Assembly: GCA_040954595.2 (NCBI GenBank)
Contig: CM082593.2
Span: 1,302,001-1,366,000 of the forward strand
Reading direction: 5' to 3'
Source: Balanoglossus misakiensis
Lineage: Eukaryota; Hemichordata
DNA length: 64,000 bases
Below are positions 1 to 13,156 of the stretch, in pieces. Made by a program: the position numbers and the translations under genes. A model generated the notes under the pieces. It worked only from the letters and a program-made list of their open reading frames with translations. It did no database searches and was not told the DNA's origin. Each line of letters starts with the position of its first letter. The first letter of the stretch is position 1.

Positions 1-3000
1 AGCTGACGAGTGTAAGTTAACAAATGACCCAGAGGGAAATTGAAAAAATATATGGTTCTAATTTTAGACTCTCTTTTGGTATACTCAGAATATTTTAAAA
101 TCCCTTTCTTACACTCTTACCGGTATGTGAAGGTCAAACTTGGACTTAAATGTAAACCAGGTATTATATTAGTAGAAGTTTCGTCGGCTATGTAGCCTTA
201 AACGTAGTTGTTAGCAGATTGTCATGCATATACTTAATTGAAATATTTAACCAATATTAAATTGTAGTCTAAATGATCTGAATGAAAAGTGATTTGAAGA
301 AAACTGATTTTTCTTACAATTATCAGGAAGTCGCGAGACTTTGACTAATAATTTGAAAAGCAAATGTAATACACATACAATTAATAAACCAATTGTTACT
401 GTCGATCAACACGCATCCCTGCATTAAATAGCTTAGAAGCTGAAAGATGATTCCAAACATTATGTTACAGAGACTGGCAGTTCCATGTTTACGATCTCAA
501 TTTGCAGAGATGTGTCTTGTGCCTTGAGTAAACAGAAAGGTGGCACCCGCAAGCTGTAAAAGGAACACCAAAGGTTATGACGTGTGATTCAGTCAGTACC
601 CATCGATTTGACACTTTTCTATTCTCAATACACATGTTGCCAGAGACATACAGTATTTGTTTCAAGCCTCCCCAAGCACATGGTGTTTTTCAAGACTCCT
701 TATTATGTTCTCATATTCTTAAAGTACAATGTAATCCCTAAATCCACGTCTGAGCCTAATCGCGATTCAAAAGGACTACAAATCTCTGGGTATAGCCTTT
801 GGCTGAAAAGTAATTCTTGCTACAGACACTTGCATCACGGAAACTAAATTATAATTTCATTTTTCAATTAAAACCCTGAACATAGGCGAATTAAACCACT
901 CGCCATAGCGTCCAAAATACCGAGGCGGATATTAACCTTTTAGTTTAGCGCGACTGCAGCTTGGCAAAACTCTTTCCATTATCTGCGCCTATTAAGCAGT
1001 AATGTGAGCGAGGCAACGTCGCATTCTGGTATTTTTGCCTCCTAGAAAAGATATCAGTGTCTTGGGTGTCTGATTTTGCCTTTCTTAACAACATTTTAGC
1101 ATTCACTACTAAACATTTCGACTTTCTTATCACAAAACTATGTCTTTTGACAAAGCCGTCGCTCTTGCACTTGCACTTATACGCCCAAACTATTTCAGTG
1201 CAAGAGGATATAGCAGCGGTCTACATTTTCGTCACGTTTACTTGCAACGGATTGTCATCTGCCCTTTCTCTTTTAATTCCAGGTGGAACTGGTTTAATTT
1301 AGTGAAGAGGTTTGCACGGCGACTATACCCAGGGGCCTGTGCAAGTTTACTGGTAGTTTATACCTTCACTCCCACCTTATCTTACCATGGTAACTACATG
1401 TATGTTGTATAGTCAGCATCATGTTTCGCCCATTTCATTCCATGTAGTGTCTGAACCTTAATGATTTCAATCGCGATATACGAGTTTTCTGTAGGCCATT
1501 CACTTTCCTGGGGTTGTAACCAACAGAGAGCACTATTAATATGGCGCATTGGTGTATTATATTCTCAAAATTGTCATGCAACATTTTGGTATTAACATTG
1601 AATTGTTTTTGATACTGCTACAAGTAGCAAAACAAGTATTGTGTTATTTAATAATCACACCAGTTGAAATATAGTTTGATTTTAACGTCAGTGGCTGAGA
1701 ATTTTTGACGGGATTATGTGACTTGAATGGCTGTGGTGAATGCAATACCACCCAATTTTCTGTGAAATTACAAGCATGCTTTCAAGTTGAATAGAATATT
1801 TATGCACCAGACACAATTGGCTGAATTCTAATTGAATGTTATAAATGTCAATTTAACAGTCTTTAAGTGTCCGCTTTCTTTGCATGTTGCGGCAATATTG
1901 ACCCCATCTGATCTACATGTCTTTCAATCTCTTGTGTGTTTGTAGATTGTCCAAAAATGTATTTAAAAAGAAGAAAAACAGAAATCGAAAATGTCAGGAG
2001 TTGCGAGCTGCTCACAGCTGCCCTTTTGTCAGTTTTAGAATTTTACTGCATAGCCTGCAGAAAACACAGTCTGTGTTATTATTTATGATCGCTGAATGAA
2101 TTCTCTTTGGTGTTGCAAAATTTACTGCGCCTGTCTTTGAGAGAATACACATACCACAGTATGGTGACCAGGGATTGGTGCAACAGACGGATTCTAATGA
2201 ATAAACGTAAATCAAATGCAATGTGCTAGTTTGCTGTTTTAGTACGCTTAACAGAGTAATAAATTTTCGGACGGGAGAAATTAATGCATGTCATTTTGAT
2301 TAATACGAAAAGAGGGTATGTTCAATAATTTTAATGCATTTTTATGTTGTGTTAAGCAATGGTTTACAAATATTTAGATATCTAAGTGATTGTTGTCTAA
2401 TTTATGACATTTTCGTTTTAAGTTTATTTGAATAATTGATACCCGAAAAAAATACATCTTCTCGATCTCGACTAATTTTCCATTTGGCGCCAATATACCA
2501 TTTACCAGAATGCTATTGGTTGCAGTGGAGATCTTAGAATGCCTATACCCAGTGTTGAATGCATATACGTGATTTTTATTTCATGATAGTTCTTGTCCGA
2601 ACAAGATTTGCATAATTATAGAGTAGCTAATGTCTTGCACGGTCACGTTAAGTATTACCCGTACATTGTGTTGGTGGTGATTATGTTGTGTGCATTATTC
2701 CTGAAGCGAATTATTAGTCTTATCACTGCTGTATTTGTGGCATTCGATTCAATTTTACCTGAAGGTCCATGCATCAGTAACATTATACAGTTTTTTGAGT
2801 GATGTGTGTCAAATCCTTAGGGATGTCTCCCAACGTCAGTCCAACTGCCTAATTTAAGAGGGTGTTAGGGATGGTGGTTAAAACAAGCTGAAGTATAACA
2901 CGTTTTCTTTTTCTCTGTGCTTTTTCATCAAAATCAGAATGTACTGATTGTTTTGATCACTATACGCGGAATACCGGTATGTTTGTTCGATAAGTTGATG

Positions 3001-3512
3001 GCAGGGATACTTTCATTTAAGACATACATGGCTTCATTATATGGATGTACATTGTAGTCAACAGAGTTCGGAGGATGATCCTGGCACGATTTTTGTAACA
3101 TGACATTTCCTGATAATGAATTAAGTTTGTTCTATGCCTAAGTGGGTATCTGTTCTAACAAGTGAAAGAAGCAAAACAGGAACTCAATGTCATGGTTGAA
3201 TTTTAATGGAGCGGGCGGATTAATTCATATCAGCTAAAAACTGTCGGAATGTTAGTAAGTCATGCTGTGCTACAGTCACACGCGAGGATGAGGCCATGTC
3301 GACTTTGCACTGATAGGCGGGCGCATCTTTTTGATCCCGAGGGTCTGCGTCAGTGGGATGGATCCATTGACACTGATTACATGCCTGATAGAATCAAATG
3401 AGTGATTTCTACCGCTGGGTAATATACACATGGCACCCAAATGCTCCTGACCTTGGTAAAGTTGTGTCAGCTTCCATTTCCTTTCTGATCTATCTCTCCT
3501 TTAAAAGGATAT

Positions 3513-3557
3513 CCCTAATATACTTAAGGGAATATATTCCTAATATACTTATGGGAA
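3513..3557. repeat. Short 25-bp direct repeat
   Basis: The segment CCTAATATACTT followed by A/T and AGGGA or TGGGA occurs at 3514 and again at 3539, a period of 25 bp, giving two nearly identical adjacent units. It is most likely a small tandem slippage duplication. Confidence 0.7.
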
Positions 3558-4602
3558 TGTTCGATTTTAATCGGGGTGGAGCAAAAGGAAGGGGGTGCAA
3601 CGTTAAACTATGTGCCAAGATGTAAGCCAGCTACACCCTTCAAATATTTTTTAGCCTTCGTATAACGTGTGAACAGATCTGAGCTGTACAGAGGTGCGAC
3701 CGTTGAGGGCGTGTCGCGGTGGTCGCTTTGTGTTTAATTACATTCCGAAGACATTCCACTCTACAGTGGTCATGATAAGTCACAGCAATTGTCAGTGATC
3801 AGATGCCGGTACCGTGAAAGAGAACAGAAAGAAAGAACAAGGGATGTGTTAAATGTTCGCCGCAGGGATTGTTTGATTAACAGCACTTTCTGCCGTTAAA
3901 ATTGATTTTAAAAATTCAGAACGTGCAGCAGCTGCATGCATGCCTTACATGTCAATTCCTTCTGGCCATATCCCCCAGAGGGCATTCCTAATTGATTAAT
4001 GATGTTATGTATTGCCACACAAAAAACAATTCATTCAGGATTGTACAAGGGAGAGTGAAATGTTGGTAATATCAAAAATGATAGTGTGATGTAAACAGCA
4101 TTAAAATATAAACGTGCTATACATGTACCCTCGGTGGGACGATTCCGTGACTCGCTTCATATTACATGAAATTATCATATCAAAAAGGCATCTGTGAAAT
4201 ATACTGTCATCAAAATTTGAACACTGGTGGCACTCTATATGTTAAGTATTGTAAGAGAGATTCAGCATAATTTGATAGCTATACACTACACAATAGTCGA
4301 TCAACCCGTACACCCTATTCTTGTGCACAGCGCAGCCAGCGGTAGAATATGTCAGGGGTATCAGAATATACACTTTATCGCACTGAGGGCCTCATCACCC
4401 CTTATACGCCACTCCATATCCCTAACTTCTCCAGCAATCGCACAATCCAAAGCTATAGTCTGGTGGCACTGCAATCATTGACAGGGTCCCATCGGACTTA
4501 CATGTACGTGACAAGAACGACTTATTTTTTTTGCTTTCCCTTGTGGATAGAGGCATAGCAAAACAGATGATTTAACACTGACACTGAAATCTAGATGAAC
4601 TT

Positions 4603-4876
4603 CATGTCCACGGTGTATGAAACGCGAAACTCCAATGTCAACTAACGCAATATTAAAATTATCATTTAGACTAGAAACTTTTAATCACTCTGGGACTGGA
4701 CACGAATACGTGATGACACACGAGCTGACGTGTGGTAGTCATGTCGACGTCATATGAAGCGTGAAACTGCAATGTCAACCAACGCCACATTCAACATTGA
4801 AATCATCATGTTGACCAGAAAACATGATGTGTTTTGACTGGACAAAGTGAATATGTGACAACACGGGAGTCTGACA
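4603..4876. repeat. Two-copy 137-bp diverged tandem duplication
   Basis: Copy 1 (about 4603-4739) and copy 2 (about 4740-4876) align along their whole length. Both begin CATGTC(C/G)ACG and share CGAAACTCCAATGTCAACTAACGC against TGAAACTGCAATGTCAACCAACGC in the first third. A middle block reads TTTAGACTAGAAA against GTTGACCAGAAAA. Both then have a GACTGGACA(C/A)(G/A) block, GTGA(T/C)(G/A)ACAC and a terminal GAG(C/T)CTGAC-like end. There is no conserved reading frame. By eye the copies differ at about a fifth to a quarter of sites, so the duplication is old. Confidence 0.75.
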
Positions 4877-5258
4877 GCTTCAGTAGATTGATGAGAGCTA
4901 GAGAAAGATGAGTTCTCTGCTGCCCAAAACGGAGTTACTTCCTTCAGGCTTTGAAAGCGATTACTCTATTTCGCGCACATTATAGAAATTACTGGAGCAT
5001 GCTCTGCACAAGTACAAATCGTGCATTAAATGGTGGTTGGAAGCAAGTCTGACTTGGTTTGCGAAAAGTGCTGTCTCATTTGCGGGGTGCATTGTCACAA
5101 ACGATTTTCAATCCCGATTACAAGTCGTAATTTTCATGTTTAATTCGAGATGACTTACAGCATGCCCTTTAAGAGTAATTTTCAAGATTTCGACCGTATA
5201 TGAGGCGCCATTGTTTGATTATTTTACATCAAGGGAGGTATTAGTCCGTGACACGTTA

Positions 5259-5282
5259 CCATGGTACCCACAGGTACCATGG
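5259..5282. repeat. Perfect inverted repeat, 10-bp arms, 4-nt loop
   Basis: CCATGGTACC and GGTACCATGG flank the spacer CACA. The arms are exact reverse complements. Each arm also contains CCATGG (NcoI) and GGTACC (KpnI) palindromes. It could form a cruciform or bind a dimeric factor. No function is evident. Confidence 0.8.
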
Positions 5283-5437
5283 ATACACACATGGAGCTTG
5301 TCTGCAAAAGCAATCGTACATCTTACAAATAGATATAGGCCGATCGTATCAATATTTTTTCTGCTGCTTTCAACAAATTTTTACTCGTTGGAAGATTCTC
5401 TTGTAAGGAGAGCAATTTTTCGTCATGGTAGATTGCA

Positions 5438-5505
5438 AATGAATAAATGAATACATAAATAAATTTAAAAAATAAATAAAATAAATAAATAAGAAATGAA
5501 TAAAC
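5438..5505. repeat. AATA/AAATA-rich simple repeat
   Basis: An imperfect run of AAAT/AATA units with almost no G or C. Its minus-strand translation gives the Tyr/Phe/Ile-rich frames seen at 5323-5552, which are therefore low-complexity artefacts. It could be the eroded poly(A) tail of a retroelement, but no element body is recognisable beside it. Confidence 0.75.
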
Positions 5506-8500
5506 CCAACCAAAGTACAAAAGAATAAAATATACAATGTATGAGTAAGCAAACCATTACTTTGATAAAATATTGTCGTTGCATCGGTTGTCAGTAACAG
5601 TCCATTTCACTTAGTCTATAAACATTTTCTATTAAATGCGTACAAATCCCTAAACATTTTCTATGACACTGGTGTATAGGAACGCAGTCAACCTTTAGAC
5701 TATAAAATTCCCCACGAGTGAAAAATCTCCAGACGACCGTGATAAAGATGGCGACAAATTTCCAAATGTCATTTCTGCTTGACTTTATTTCAACATGACA
5801 TTTATCCGTAGGGATCGAATCAAGCGAATCAGCGATGCGTATGAGTTACCAGAAATGTGGTTGAAATCTCGCAAGTGCCCCGCCCAAAGCGTTATATTCC
5901 AGGCAGGCACGTCTGGCACCCAATAGCCTGTGCTGCTAAATGCCTTAGCGTTATTCGAATCTGCCATTGTTTCACTTTTGAGAGAGAGTTTGTTTTTGAA
6001 TGGCTTTTGTTCAGCTTTGTCAAATGAAATAACCATGCACATAACTATGATTTAGAACAACTAGAGCAACAGTATTTTTGTTTCATCTTCTGTCAGTGGT
6101 TTTTACAACAACAACCAGGCCATGACACACATTAAACCAACATAATTGACAACAACAGCATCAATGATTGATCTGGCATTGCAATCATGATTCACATTAT
6201 TAAAAACTTTGACATTTGGATCACAAATAAGCTGAGACACACCGAACAGCAAGGCCGTGTAACCTCCATCATACATGTTATATGAACTTGTATATCTTTC
6301 TTATTAGTTCATGCCAAAGGAATTCCCGTCAATGAAAGTGTCACATACCATTTCTATCATAGCAATCTCATCGGCTAAGGGTCAAACTGTTAACGCTCAT
6401 GGTTTTCCCCTTCGACATCGCCAAATTAGCCGTTTAACTACACTACAGACATGATTGCAAATAAACTTGTCAAACTACGCTGTAATAACCTCGTTGCTGG
6501 GCATGTGCCATATTAAACATCTCACCACCACTGCACGGATATTCGTGATTGCTCGCAAAAAATAGACACGGAGACAAAACTGCATGCTAATATTAAAATG
6601 GCGCCAATTTATGTCAAGGCGCAGGATATATCAAAGTTACGTGAAATAGATTCAGTTAATGGGAATTAATAAGGTAATTTGGTACGAGGCAGACAGGCAC
6701 AGTACAGTGTATCCTGACAAATGAAATATGTTTAAGATTACTGTAGTTGTCTCTTACGGGTGCAACCAAATTTATCCGTAGTTACGGCTGATGATATCGC
6801 CGATGTTATGCGTAAATTATCCCTTCATTAACTGCAATGAGAATTTCATTGCATGTATTGGTTTAGTATTCTCATTCCGTTTCCACTCCATTAAAGTGGG
6901 TAGGTTCGCCCTGAGCAAGTATTATGCAGCTGAGCCCTATGAAGTGAAATGTTTTTGGCGTTTGGTTTTCCTGGCAGCCTTTACGAAGTATGATCTTATT
7001 TTCCAGTACTGTACAGTAGTAACTCCTACGTATAGATACAAAACACATCTACTGATGTACAGTGCATAAAACGAATCACGCAATATGTACAATGATCTAT
7101 CCTTTTAAGCCAAGTACGTATTTACTGGTACTGTAAATTAATTCTTTGATGACGTGAATAATTAATGGCGTTGAAAGATGGATGAAATTAATAATTCAAT
7201 TAGCAAATTCGAATGAGTGAGTGACGAACTGGAGAAAATTTAATAAGGTGAATTAAGTATAAAAAGATTATGAATATATAATTAAGAAAATGAAATTTTA
7301 AAATTAATATTGTAATTATTTATTGATTCTTGTAACAATTAATCCAATAAAGCATGGACTGATGAAAGATTAAATTATTTCTTGTAAGAGCAATTTACTT
7401 TTCGAAGAAACCATGCCGTGTTCATCAAAGAGAAGGTGTTCAAGGGTACTAAAGTGGACAGATACAAATTCATTGTGACAAGGAGAGCACTATTTTTGTC
7501 TAACAAGGTTACCTTGTTTGTCAGTTGAGTCATAATCTGGATGAAACATCCAAAGAGACATTTCAGGGTCTGCAAATGACGTCACTAACTTCAGTCAGCT
7601 GTGGACATGATTGCTGTTGACTGTCAAGACGAGCTCTTTACAAATGCCTTGGAGAGCATTGTGTTTTTGAAAAGAAAAGTTCAAATGGAAGGAGACTTGT
7701 ACAGAAGCAATGGTTTATAGACCGCAGTTGGTCATAACTGGCATCGTGAAATTTGCCGTTTCTATTGTCTATTATCTTTGAAGGCAAGATGTTTAATACA
7801 GAGTAGTACAGAGGCATTACAGTGATCAAAATTCAGAACAAACATGCAATTGCATAGAAAAGCTTCCTAACACTAACAGCACCATTTTGATAAAAACTGA
7901 TTTCCAATGACTCAAGTCAAGAAACATGGATTGACAGAGAGAGAGAGTGAGACTGACAAACAGAAAGGCAGGAAAGAGAAGTTGACAATAATTATGTATA
8001 CAGAAATTAAAGCTGGCTAAAAGACCAAAATGCTCCTTTCTGAAGGTGAGAAAATCCCTCGCGAAAACTTCCAAAGACATAGATGCACCATTCAATAGAC
8101 TGAGCCAATCACAAGCTAAGCCTATACATTTAAATCTGGCTGCATAAATCCGTTTATACATTTGAGTTTGGGTTATAATTCTGTTCGTATTAATCAAGAT
8201 GATAAAGGAAATGTAAAACAGTTAAAGGTTTTTGTTGAGGGCTTATTCTCATTTGAATATCGCCAGTTGCTTCTTTTTGCTGATAGCTACAAATCACCAA
8301 TGTTACACAGGAGACGCAATAATGCTTCAATATCTGGATTAGACTTTTAATCGGGGAATGTTTACCGAGCAGTATAAATGAAAAGATTGCAATCAGTCAA
8401 GCAATACGTTTTATTGAAGTGACAGACTATTTACCTTTAGAGACATGTAATGAAGAAAGAATCATTACAGAAAAAGAATTCATATTCGAAATGTCACTCG

Positions 8501-9400
8501 GCAATGGAAAGACTTTAGTAACCACTGTTTGTTTAAGCTAAGCCAATATCACACACCAACAATGAATTGCTGTGGACTTTTGCTTTTCGTTTTGGCTTGT
8601 CGTTTTAAAAAATGCTGTGGTAAACAATGTTATAAAATCAAAATGTTATTTTATGTCAAAAGTCTAACTGAAGTAACCTTTCACAAAATTAATACGTATT
8701 GTCTGAATTGGTTTGAATTGTCCATTTCCATATTGCAATGGTCATAATTACACATAAACCAAATCTGTGAGTGCCACTACAATGCAAACAAAACCAGCTT
8801 TCACTGGCTGCATTTGTAATATACAGTTCTCGTGGCGATATTTCCTTTGAATACATCTTGATCAATGAAGGCAATAAACTCACGTGAATATGATATTTTC
8901 TAAATGTGTGATAAAGTATTATCATTCGGCAAGTCCAAACATGAATTAAAAATAGAAAATTTGAGGCATCATTTGATGATTAAGATGAATTTTTCAAAAC
9001 AAAATGACTCTGATAGTCATCGCGAAAGTCATATGGAATGAGAGATTCATCTTAGCCTGTACCATCTAAGTTTGTAGTTCAGTGAATTTATGTGAATTGT
9101 TCAGCTAAAAAAAGAACATTTTATAAAATCCACTAATACGCTTTGTTAGGAAAACTATCCGAATGTGTTAAACTAGAAACTGGCTCATTACTCACGAACA
9201 TCTTAAAACGTGTCTCCCTTTCAATTCTAAATGTTCATTAGACATATAGGACGGACACGCTCTTCAGAATAAGTGAAGCGATTACTCAAAGAAACCGAAT
9301 GGGAACTGATGCAGACTGATGATGAGAGTTTAATTGAGGCATTGCGTATATTGCACTACACAGTGTCCTTCGAAGTGTGGAGATAGTCACATACATTGCA

Positions 9401-9412
9401 CCCCCCCCCCCC
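9401..9412. repeat. C12 homopolymer
   Basis: Twelve consecutive C residues. Such runs are prone to length errors in sequencing, so any frame crossing it (for example at 9396-9590) should not be trusted. Confidence 0.9.
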
Positions 9413-11178
9413 ATTTAAAGCTTGTGTTTCAATGGATGTACATGTTTACCGACATACAAGATTTTCACAAAAATCTTTAGAATTACATTTCACTGTGTAT
9501 TCTGGTAACAGATCAACTGGTCTAAACACCATGGATAGCAATGTTTTTCAATCCATATTTCAATTTCTCCATTTCAATGGCTGCTCCTAACACTTATCAC
9601 TAAACGTCACTATATTGGGAATGAATTTAACGTTCACGTGTATAGTTAGAATAGTATACAGAGTTGCGGCATAACAGCAAAGGTACAAACGGATTTATTT
9701 TAATCAGATTGTGATTGAGGTTCGATTTCATAGCAGCTTAACTCAAAGCCTTCAAAGTTCAATGGTAACACCACTCATTATTTTGGATTATACACCTGAC
9801 CGCTATCGAATCAAAATGACAACATTTTAATAAAGTAGAGGTCTCAGATCTTGATTTAGCCCAACACACCGTCGGATTTCAAGTCTATGCACGTTGACGA
9901 AAGCAGTTAAAGACTACCTTTATTTTTTACAAATTTTATCAGTCACTGTGGAAGATTATTCCCACAATATGCTCTGTCAATAACTCAAACTACTCACATT
10001 TAACTACACTGGATTATTTAGACAAAATCATGCCCCATGTCGGCTTCATTGGAGGAGTTCAAGCAATTACAAAAATCGGATATTCAAGTCTGCCAATAAT
10101 ACGCAAACGAGTGTAACTTAAGGAAATCTCCCAAGTCTTGTTTTACAAAACTGCATGTGTTTTTGTCAGAAAAGAAATTGATCTAAAGTATATAGACAGT
10201 GTGATCAAATGTTAGCCGTCTTCATTTGAAATTTCATGATGCCAAGACGCTTACGGAAATCTGCAAAAGATTGCGACTACCATAATTAGTCCTTTATCGC
10301 TTCATCTTTGGAAAATCTAAACTCATTATCGGCTGGATGCCGGCGTAAAATAGGAACACCATTAATTTTTATAATAAGTCACTGTTTCCTGGGGTGTTGG
10401 AAAACGTTAATGGGTATATAGTTACGTCTAGTTTACATTTAGTCAAGCAATTTCCCCAAATCGGTAAATCCACCGCTTCACAGCCAGGAACGCAATATAA
10501 TGCTGCGTAATAATCTTGCAGGCCAATCACCTGTACTCCTCACAAGATAGGTTATGTGACTGACTAATGATGGATGAAGTGTATTATTAGTTTCACCATT
10601 ATCATTAGGGACCCGGATGTAAAGGGTGCTTAAATTTGCATACCCTGCATGCTGTACAACATCATGTCACATGACACACGCGTTGATGTCAGGGGCAGTT
10701 AGTAAAAGCTGACCTACACTATATGTCGAACCCTTATGCGATTTTATTACGTTATATATAGTTCCAACATGTAAAGGTCAAATGTTTTGAAATTCAGAGC
10801 ACAGACCCAGACACCAGTTCAGTGGAAATTACAAAATAATTAAAACAGGCATACAGCTAATTGATAATGCAAGAAGCTCGTAACGTTTGAGACTTATCAC
10901 ACCGCGGGCAATAAATACTCTAGTCTTAGACTGGCGACACGGAGGAAACATTAATCGCGTCATGTGTTTTTGATCATCACACAAAAAGACTCAGCCCTGA
11001 TAAACACGCAGTGATGTCCGGAAATACCCAACCGAATATGCTATTTGCGCCGTATCAAATCTTTTCATTACATCATTTCAAAATTGAACAATTACATGTA
11101 TGTATGGAATGTATTTTACATACCGGTATGCACGCACAAACACATTCAACTACCCACCCACCCCAACCCACCGTGCTT

Positions 11179-11312
11179 ACATACATACATACCCACATGT
11201 ATGTATATGAATGTACCGGTATGTATGTATGTATGTAAGTATGTATGTATGTACGTATGTATGTAATTGTATGTATGTATATGCATGCATGCATGCATGT
11301 ACATACATGTAC
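11179..11312. repeat. CATA/TATG microsatellite
   Basis: It begins as ACATACATAC, passes through a TACCGGTATG junction, and continues as (TATG)n interrupted by TAAG and TACG variants. It ends in (ATGC)n and ACATGTAC. The change from CATA to TATG across TACCGGTA makes it an inverted-repeat microsatellite. Frames on both strands here (Thr/His/Ile/Tyr or Met/Tyr/Val repeats) are artefacts. Confidence 0.95.
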
Positions 11313-13145
11313 AACTACTACAAATGTAAAAATGCGTAAAAGCCAGGAATAAAGCTTAAACCATATAGAGGTTTAAGTCTGTTACTTGAAATTGCACTTT
11401 GAAAGTTACTCACGTTGTCGCCATATTGTCCAATTCGTACTGGATTATTGCGGCAGAGTTTTGAACACCACTAATCACAACCATCCAAGCAGCCGGCCCT
11501 GAGATTCAAACAGTAGGCGGAAAACTCTGACAAAAGTGGGCTTAGATTCCAATCTTCTTCCTGAAAGATTTAGAGATAACGTCGGCGTTTAATAGTATTT
11601 ATTAGTAATGCAGGCTTGAATTTCGTCTTCGTCGGCCGCTCTGAAAAGCAACCTTGCCAGAGGTAAAAATGTAATTGTGAAGAAACTGAAATCAGTTTTA
11701 AGAATAATTGAAAAGTGGTAATCTAAAACTCAACCTTACTAGAATCAATATTGAAAAGAATTAAAAGAAAATTCACATTAATGTATAACAAAACCCATAA
11801 CAAATATGACAAGATAAATGTGAGATGATCGTTTGTGATATCAATCTAATATAAATTAAAATTATGCAATATTCATTTTGATACATGTTTTCAACATGCT
11901 TAAAAGTAACCTGCTCATCAAATAAACATCATAAAAGAAAAATCCCTATATTTCAAAAGGAGAAGTTTGAATATGAAACCAAGGTGATAATATCAATCAG
12001 AGCTTCAATTAAATTGTACATACATCTTTACTAACACAATATAGCTTGTAATACTGCAACATCATTATTGTATTACAAAAACGTCATTTTGAATTTTATA
12101 TGGCACAACATTCAGGTCATCGTATATCCCCACAGATGTAAAAAGTAACAAAGGGTGTTACTTGAGGAGACTTTGGAGTGTTTGATAAACGGAAGAAAAA
12201 CGCCATTTATTAAAAATATACGCCATCGATTTGGATCAGGGTGTTATTGAGTGGAAAAGGAGACACAAACGCAAAGAGGGTAATTTGTCATGCCCACTAA
12301 GCAAGCAGAAACCAGAACGATAGGTAAAAGAAGATCCCCACTAAGATACAGTGTGACGATATTAGTATTTGTTCAATCATTCAGGATATAGATTGCAAAC
12401 TTATTTGAAAGCAGTGATAATGGATGGAATGTCAACTTTCATGGGATGTCGCATTTTATACATAGCAACGCGCAAGCACATTCATACATTTCCTCCAAAT
12501 ATACATTATAAAGCGACAGTCCCAGTATTATTAAGAAAAGGTTTTAGAGACAATTATATCTGCTGTAAGACAAATGTTAACTTGGTCCGTTTAATAATAT
12601 CGTTTCCTTTCACAGGAGATATTTTAATTGTGTTTACTGCTGGCAATCATGAAATATTGAACATCAGATGATATAAGGTTATATATCAGATATCATCAGT
12701 CTCTGACACTGAAAGCAGTATGTTTTGAATTATATGCATTGTTGTTGTTGCTATTTTTGGATAAGGAAATGCAAAAACAACTGAAGGCAAATTACTGAAG
12801 CTTTTATACCAAAAGCGTTGATCACAACACCAAAGAGATGCAGTGGAAAGCAACTTGAAACATGCAGCAACTTTTCCTATTTAGCTTGGGGCGTCTCGCA
12901 AATTATATTCTCATTTTATGTGTATTCCGTGTTATTTATGACCGCCTCCAGACAGATTTAACCAAAAAGCTCATCAATCAGACGTAACGTCGAAGTCAGT
13001 ATGGGTAGTTAAAGGCAATTAAAGAAGATACTCTTTTATGGTCTGAAATACACAACGTTGCCTGTTAGTTTGTTTCGCTGACAGTGTTAGTTTTTACATG
13101 TACTTTGTCCCTCAGACCCAACTGCTGCAGGTCTTCAATGGAGGA

Positions 13146-13156
13146 GGGGGGGGGGG
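13146..13156. repeat. G11 homopolymer in a purine-rich stretch
   Basis: GGAGG, then eleven G, then AGGG. It is a possible G-quadruplex or slippage site. There is no gene context. Confidence 0.85.

Noticed and set aside
7826-8197. 123-codon minus-strand frame rich in Leu, Phe and Cys
   Set aside because: Hydrophobic stretches come from A/T-rich composition; there is no transmembrane family motif and no upstream or downstream exon.
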